Shown here piece by piece: positions 47,301-56,300 of a stretch of DNA of 64,000 bases. The stretch is from Siphonodentalium dalli (taxonomy: Eukaryota > Mollusca > Scaphopoda > Gadilida > Siphonodentaliidae), in assembly GCA_032622095.1 (NCBI GenBank), contig CP136061.1, positions 136,237,587 to 136,301,586 of the forward strand. Reading direction: 5' to 3'. The notes below the pieces were generated by a model. The model saw nothing but the letters and a program-made list of their open reading frames with translations. It ran no database searches and had not been told where the DNA came from. The position numbers and the translations under genes were made by a program. How positions within the stretch are numbered: the stretch's first letter is position 1; every line of letters begins with the position of its first letter.

Positions 47301-50300
47301 TGCTATGGTTAAAGAGTCGATTATTTAGGGCATTACTGTATTTGTATTATCTGCCAGAAAAACCATCCATAATCCACGTCTGACAAATTCATCTCTGAGT
47401 GCACAAAATGTATCATGAACATAAATTCACAAATTTTTATTTGAACATGGCTGGCTCCTTTTCCCATTCTAATGGATTTAACTATGTAAAATTACAATGG
47501 AAATAATAATCAATTAATCATATAGATGTCATAAAAGACTAGGAGCTGCAGCCCTGCATGTTAATAAAATTGGTTATCGGCTGAGCTGAAGCAAATACAA
47601 TGGCAAAAAGAAATCTTCTCGGCTATTTTAACAGAGGCAAATATCAGAACCTAGCTGCCAATGTATTTTGCAAACCTGGAACAAGTTGGTGCAGACTTTG
47701 TCTTATTGTCACAAAGTGGAAGTCTGCAGACAACAAGGAATATCTTGATAATGAGCAATTTTAAGCCAGACCCAACCACAGTCTGCCGTGGTAATTGACC
47801 AAGTTCCAATTGTAAACTGAAGATATAATATGTGTAGACCATGCAACTGTATGTATATGTATATGTGGATCCTAAGCTTTTTAGCTGAGGAAATATTTAT
47901 GGACTAGACAATTTTTTAACTTATTCAAATTTCTGTTAATTAACAGGGCTGAAACTACAGTAATGCTCTAAATAATCGACTCCTTAACCACAGTAGAATT
48001 ATGGGTAACTTTTCAGGATTTAGTCGGAAATATGGCTTGTTGCCATTCATCGGAAAGCTCTCACTGAGATGAATGGCAACAAGCCATATTTCTCAGCGAG
48101 AGCTTTCCGATGAATGGCAACAAGCCATATTTCTGACTAAATCCTGAAAAGTTACCCATAATTCTGCTGTGGTTAAGGAGTCGATTATTTAGAGCATTAC
48201 TGTATATGTTTGGTGGTTTTGAAATATTTTCTCATCTTATTACCCTTTGATTTTACATCTGGCATAACAGGTTATCTCAGTAGCGACAACAGAGAATCGT
48301 GCATGATCTGTCCAGGAGGAAAAGACTGCAGCAACACATCAGCGAGCATCAACAACACTCAAGACTGCTTGACAGGAACGTTCAGTCGTCAGGGAGATGT
48401 AAGCTGCACAAACTGTCTTCCTGGATACTACAGTGCAGGTGGCGCCAGCGAATGTTCAATTTGCTTAGCTGGAATGAACTGTAGTAGCTCAGCCTTTACT
48501 GATGGCAATATGCCAAACTGCACAGCTGGAACATACAGCAATGATGGTGACATAGGATGTACAACATGTGCTTCCGGTTACTATAGTTACCAAGGTGCTG
48601 CATCATGTTTACCATGCCCTGCTGGAAAGGATTGCAGTGACCCTGGAGTGAATCCATTCAATTGTTCTGCGGGTACGTCAAGTGCAGATCGAGTAGCAGT
48701 TTGTACAAATTGCTTGTTGGGTTACTACAGCGAATCTGGGGCTGGAAGTTGCGCAATATGTCCTGCGGGGAAAGATTGTTCCAATCCTGCTGTTAATGCA
48801 TCAGGTCTAGTTGATTGTCCAACCGGAACCTACAGTGCAGAAGGAGTCGCAGGATGTGCAACATGTGCTTCCGGTTACTATAGTTACCAAGGTTCTGCAT
48901 CATGTTTATCATGCCCTGCTGGAAAGGATTGCAGTAACCCTGGAGTAGATCCGTTCAATTGTTCTGCGGGAACGTCAAGTGCAGGTGGAGTAGCAGTTTG
49001 TACCAATTGTTTGCTAGGTTACTACAGCGAATCTGATGCTGGAAGTTGCGTAATATGTCCTGCGGGCAAAGATTGTTCCAATCCTGCTGTAAATGCATCG
49101 GGTCTACTTGATTGTGCAAGCGGAACCTACAGTGCAGAAGGAGCCTCAGGATGTACAACATGTGCTTCCAGTTACTACAGTTACCAGGGTGCTGCATCAT
49201 GTTTATCATGCCCTGCTGGAAAGGATTGCAGTGACTCTGGCATGGATCCATTCAATTGTTCTGCGGGTACGTCAAGTGCAGATGGAGTAGCAGATTGTAC
49301 TAATTGCTTGTTGGGTTACTACAGCGAATTGGGGGCTGGAAGTTGCGTAATATGTCCTGCAGGGAAAGATTGTTCCAATCCTGCTGTTAACGCATCGGGC
49401 CTACTTGATTGTCCAACCGGAACATTTAGTGCAGAAGGAGCAGCAGGTTGTTCAGCTTGTCTACTTGGTTACTACAGCACCTCAAGTTCTTTAAATTGTA
49501 CTATTTGTCCAGGTGGAAAGGATTGCTTGAGCGCCACAGTGAATATTTCTGGACTAGCCAACTGCCCTGCGGGAACTTTCAGTACAGAAGGGTCTGGAGG
49601 TTGTACAACCTGTCCGACCGGATTTTACAGCAACTCTGGGGCAACAACTTGTTCGATCTGTCCAGCAGGAAAAGACTGCTCTGATCCTGCTATCCTTGCA
49701 TCACCACCTGATTGTCAAGCCGGAAAATTCAGCTCTGAGGGTTCGTCTGAGTGTACAACCTGTGCCGGAGGATATTACAGTACAGTTGGTGCGTCAAACT
49801 GCACCATATGTCCATCAGGAGCAGATTGTAGTGATCCAGCTGTGACAGGAGTGATGCCCCCTGATTGCTCGTCTGGGTCATTTAGTCCAGAGGGAGCTTC
49901 TTCATGCACAAGCTGCTCTCCAGGTATCCTCTTGTTTGGTTGCTTGTTTTGATGTTGTTGTTAAAACTATACTAATAATCAGTGTTCACTGGGCCGAAAA
50001 ATCTTTTGGCCAATATTTTGGCCAAATTAAAAACATTTTGGTCAAATTAAATCCTCATTTTCTGGTCTCACAATTAGTGAATATTTTTGTTTTATTTAAC
50101 ATCTAACATTCTATATACTGTTTTATTTAACATCTAACATTCTATATAATAATGTGAATACCTGTCTATTTTATTGCCCCGTTGTTTGATAGTGCACTAC
50201 TGTGAGTGCCTTTTGATACCCATATTAAAGCTGTATCACCTAATCAGTTAACAGATGATCATACTATAAATTTTATTCTCAATTTGGGTTTTTGAATTGG

Positions 50301-53300
50301 ATTTCCGATTTTGCGGTAAAAAACATTGGCCAAATGATTTATTTATTTTTTGCCATTTTCGTAAAAAATTGCCCATTGGCAAATTTGGTCTATGACAGCA
50401 TGAACCCTGCTAATAATATCTCACTGAATATAGATAAACTTTATATATTTACCCCTACCATTCGACCATCCACCTCCCTGGCTTGAAAGGTCGCTCTCTG
50501 GCTATCTGGCTAAAGCATTGATTTTTTTTCTCGAGGATCCTATGTTTATGTAGGATACAATGAGATCAAACAGGGATGCATGCCAAACAATGCATTTACC
50601 ATGTACTGTTGTTATGGCCTGCCTGCACATACAGTAATGCTCTAAGTAATCGACTTCTTAACCACAGCAGAATTATGGGTAACTTTTCAGGATTTAGTCG
50701 GAAATATGGCTTGTGCCATTCATCGGAAAGCTCTCGGGGGAGATTTTTAGATGAACAATGTATATGGTGAACATTGTGGCTAACATAAAATAATATCTCA
50801 TTTATATACATGTACTCTCAGTATCAACAACATCAACTTTATGAAAATGTGACTCTAAAGATAAATGAATGGTTAATGTATCAATAGTTATCATTATGTT
50901 ATTGCCCTAAATAATCAACTCCTTAACCACAGAAGAATTATGGGTAATTTTTCAGGATTTAGTCAGAAATATGGCTTGTTGCCATTCATCGGAAAGCTCT
51001 CATAGTTGGAGTTATTATTTTCATTTAAATGAATTGCTTGCATTTCTTTGTTTAGATGAACACCCTCCAGTATAGGTTTCTTTCTTATGTGTTTATCATC
51101 TGTGCCATTTTTTTTAGAAGTTTAATATCATGTCACATAATCTTACTGTAAATTGATTTATCTGTTTTGTATATTTATTATAAAGGCATATTGTGTGTTT
51201 ATTTTGTTGAACCAAACTATTGACTATATACCGAGCACTTTGCCGAATGGGAAACTGGGAATCAACTAGTATCACCAAACATTCCATCCACATCGATTGT
51301 ATCATTTTAGAAAATGCAGCATCTGAAGTAAACAAATTTGTATATAGATTGCAAATTTACACCACGAGTGGGATCGGTGATTCACCGCACGAGCTTTAGC
51401 GAGTGTGGCATTAAATCATCAATCACACGAGTGTCGAAAATTTGGTATTCAGAACAGTACGTGTGTATTTTGTTTATAGCATGATATCCTCCGATAAGAA
51501 TAAAATTAGAAAGTTAGAACTTAAAACATGGAAGAAATTTGTCAAAACTTTAACCCTCCATGGACCGCGCGGCAACTCAGTACATTAGTACTGTTACCTG
51601 GCGAAGGGATATGAAACCTGAGGGAATTGTGATGTTCATATTTTCCATTCTAGAGTTATTTATTGTTTATTATAATTACTAGTACGACTACTTTCACTTA
51701 AATATGTGCATTTGACTGGTCAAAGCCCTTAGATACGCTTGGTAGCGACAATATCTATCAGCTGAGGGAAATGTCCTTTCCCATATCACAGCGCACAGTG
51801 ATACATTAAGAAATTGGGCGACATGGACCAATAGTCGCCCCACATCATGATGCCATTTCCTAAAAGCATTGATAGTTACCATACCGTGAAAATAAAATAA
51901 ACAAATTAGACAGATCAGTGAAACTATGAAATGCGATAATTTAGTTGGGGATAAAGGAATGTTTTACATAACTATTCCACCATTAGTATTAGCATTTATC
52001 CAGCTTCGTGCCAATACTAATATGACATGGCAGTGGTCATGATCGAGAGCATAGAATGCACCTTTGTAGCAATTGTTTACTTTTCGAGTTTGTCACTGGA
52101 GATCGCAAATTTGGTGAGGAAGTTTGGGAACACCGCTTCGGAATTGCTATCAAATCGGATTGTCTTTATGACAATAGATGTTCTAGAGTCGTTCTAAATA
52201 AGTGAAATTTACACCAGCAAGTACAGTTTAATAGTTTACGGGTGTGGTGTCTTGCTTTTGTACACTAGTAGTTGGAAAGTTGGAAACAGAGATCGAATTG
52301 TGTGTGTTCATCTCGAACTTCCGTTCGGTCGTCCCAATTTATTCTTGATCCAATTTCCCATTTTCCGTTAAAAGAGCAGCTGAAGTCCAGACACAAGTAT
52401 CACTTGGTAGTTTTACTATTTTAGTGTTTTTAATATAGTTTCTTTAAAAAAAATAGTTTAATCACCAACTAATATGCGGATTGTCGTAATTATAAGCAAT
52501 CAACGTTGTTTTCGATGCAGCTGTCAGCGTATAGAAGTGTCTGATGCCGAACTACATACTTAGTATAATTTCGGCATCAGACACTTTTATACGCCGAAAA
52601 ATGCATCGAACCTCTTGTTTCTCCTTAATTTTGGACGAATCAATTTTCAATTAACCGGCAGTGATTCCACCACATAGAGTCAGTGAATAACTTATTTGAG
52701 CAAGATTTTGTTTCGATTCAAATTATCCAAGCTGTGTGTTTGCTTTAAATATAGTACAGTTTTTAAATGTTCTATTATGATTTTGAGGAATAACTATTAT
52801 TATTTGTTTGAAAGGGTGAGAACAATTTTTACTTCACTATTAGTTGACTTGACATTGCATGAACCGATATATCAAGTATATAGTGGGTTGTTACCATATT
52901 TTTTCAATTGAAAGAAATTATTGGTTGTTTTTTTTATATATTTATGAAAAACAAATGCAATCTTGTAAATGTTTGCCTAAAACATGTTTTGCTTCTTATG
53001 TAGATTGTTGTATATAAAAAGTATTAAAAGACACATTTTGGACTTATCTTTGGACTTTGGACATTATGTTGTTTTAATAAAAATGTGCATTAGATTTTGT
53101 TTATTCTTGTACATTGATGTCTGGCATCGGGAAGTCTAATTAAAACTAGACCATATTTCATTTTAATCAACTTATGGTCTATGGACTCTCATGGTTAAAA
53201 TTATTTCAGAGATGATCGAGGAATCCCCAGCTCGCGACAGCTCATTAATATTCATGTTTCAAAATAAGGCAGTTTACTGTTTTGATTGACGTGTGGCAAT

Positions 53301-56300
53301 GCCCACAATTGTGTTAATAACAATGGTCGTAACCCAGAATAGCTAAAACATCCATTGTCTGAATAAATACGCTTTGTAGAATATTCTCTTGTTCTGGTTT
53401 CAGTGAATCAGTGCCTATTTTTTGCAATACATTCTAAATTGCAATGTCGAGAATTTCAGTTTTGCCAAAAACATGCAAAAACCTTGCTTTCTCCATCATT
53501 TCCGCTTTCCGTAATGCTTATTTTTAGCAACATTGGGCAGGGCTCGTGTGAATAAATGATAAAGTGTGAATAATTATTGGTTTAGCAGGATGCTATTGAT
53601 TGGTCGAGCAACACATTGTTCGATGTAATTTCATTGGCATGATTCCTCCCGTTTGAAATGATATTAATAATGGGAGTCCCTCGACCATAAGTTGGTTGAA
53701 ACGAAACAGGGTCTTGTTTTAATTAGATTACATTTAATTATATTTGACATCGGGATGATCCTGAGTATGTCTATAATACCTGCATCTATTTACAGGATAC
53801 TACAGTGGTTCAGGAGCTGAGAATTGTACACAATGCGAGGCAGGAAAAAGATGTACTTCGACGACACAGACTCCCTGTGGCATCGGTTACTATAGCGACC
53901 CAGGTGCGACTGTTTGCAGCCTGTGCCCCGGTGGATTTGAGTGTCCAAACTCGGTGACGACATCCCCTATAGAATGTACAGGAGCGACATATGCCAGTGG
54001 TGGATCATCGTCATGTCTGCCATGTGATAAAGGTTACCAGTGTCCCAACAATGGGACAGCGATACAAGATCCTTGTGGCAATGGGACGTATGCAAATCAA
54101 ACAAGCTCTATGACATGCAGTCCATGTCCTGCTGGTATGTCTATGCATTGTTGTGGACATTTCTAGATGGGGGTCAATAATAGGGTTAATAAAACTGCTT
54201 TGAAATCTAGCACAAAGTGAGAAAACTTAAGCATTTCATGTTGCTCCGAGGTATACTATAATGTTATATTACAAAGTTGTGTACAGTATGTGTTTTTGTT
54301 GTACAAGTCCAGGTTGTGGCAAAAAGTCATATTGGACGAGACATGCAGACAGACAATTTCACTGATTCATTTGGCAATATATACTTCGTGATGTCACGGA
54401 GTCCCGATAAAAAAGTCATATTGGATTCAATCGAGTCCAGTATGACTTTTTTATCGGGACTCCGTGTTGTCACAAACTTTTGGGAGCCCAATGTGACTTT
54501 TTCCCGGATTATCATATGATGGCTTTTGGCCAATCAGAAATAGTGTTATATAGTTAAGGGATGGATAATAATATGAAATACAGGTTTATACTTGTGCCAT
54601 GGTGTCTTTTCTTACTGCCTTTTCCGTCATATTTAGAAGAAAACGTACTCATTTCATTTGCTTCAAGAAAAAGACAGCGTCACCATTGATTTCTGGGTAT
54701 GAACAAGAATCAACAGTAATGTGGTAACAACCGCGAATTGCAATTTAATCTGGAAAATATTACCCGTATCACAATTACATAGCACAAACTACAGTAATAT
54801 GCCTTAAATAATCGACTCCAGCGTTACATTGTCCAGTAGCATTTCTAAATCCGTAACTCTCACAGAAGTAGCCTGAAAAAGAGGATATTAACTATCAGAA
54901 TATTTGGTCTGAAGGCTTGCAAGGTAGCAGTAGTGCCCCTAAGTATTCGACTCCTTAACCACAGCATAATTATGGGTAACTTTTCAGGATTTAGTCGGAA
55001 TATGGCTTGTTGCCATTCATCGGAAAGCTCTCAGTGAGAGCTTTCCGATGAATGGCAACAAGCCATATTTCAGACTAAATCCTGAAAAATTACCCATAAT
55101 TCTGCTGTGGTTAATAAGGAGTTGATTATTTAGGGCATTATTGTACTTAACAATTGCAAATTTGTTGCAAGGTATGAGATGTCCAACTGCTGCCAGTGAC
55201 CCGATAGACTGCCTCCAGGGGGAGTTCAGTGCAGAGGGCTGGACACACTGTGTGGTCTGTTCTGATGGAGAATACACAACGAGTGTCGGATCTTCAGAAT
55301 GCACTCAGTGCCCTGCTGGCTCAGCCTGCCTCAACAAGAATCTAGATCCTGTGCTGTGTAATAAAGGAGAATACAGGTACACCAACTAACCAACGTTCAC
55401 TTTCTTTCGATTGTATTTTAACCCTTTGTTTACTGTAAGGATTCTCCCAATCTCTTATAAAAGAATATACATTGGCATAATCTATTAATAATTTGAGGGG
55501 GATATTATTGTAACAGATGGCAGTCAGTGAAATCTCTTTAGATCCATAGGTAGGAATGTTAGCTAATACCATAGGTACAATTACATCCTAAGCTAGCTAC
55601 AGTAATGCCTAAATAATTGACTCCTTAACCACAGCAGAATTATGGGTAATTTTTCAGGATTTAGTCGGAAATATGGCTTGTTGCCATTCATCGGGCTACT
55701 CATCAGAAAAGTTATCAAAAATCACACACACAATGTTATTTTCGTTCAAAATACTTCCACTGCAATAAACCAATAGCTTATAGCAACAAACTTGCAGCCA
55801 ACTTTGAGGAAAACATCTATATGATGCCTGGCCAATTCAATTGAGATACGATATCGGATTTTGAATGTGCGGAAAATTACTGATTCACAGGCCCTACATT
55901 GAATGCAAGTTAGTCTTCAGAAGCAGATGTTGATCTTTCATTCTGTTCAAATTAATAATCACGTGTTCAGAACTATCTAGTACAACACTATAGTGTTTTG
56001 AATAGCAATTCAAACGGTTCCTTAGGCTCAATTGGCTATCTATTCATAGGCTACTTTGAACTTTTCAATAAGGCTTGGATGAACATTTGAATACTATACA
56101 TTTTTAATCTATTTAATTCTCAAATTGTTATTGTTATTTAGTTCTGCTGGCCAGAAGTACTGCATACAGTGTCCCTCAGGAACTTACAAAAATGTGACGG
56201 GAGCTGGATCATGTGAGCAGTGTCCAGCAGGATATGAGTGTCCAACCAACACCGATGGTGAGTGAGAAGCTCATACCATTCTGTTCATTTCCAATGTCAG

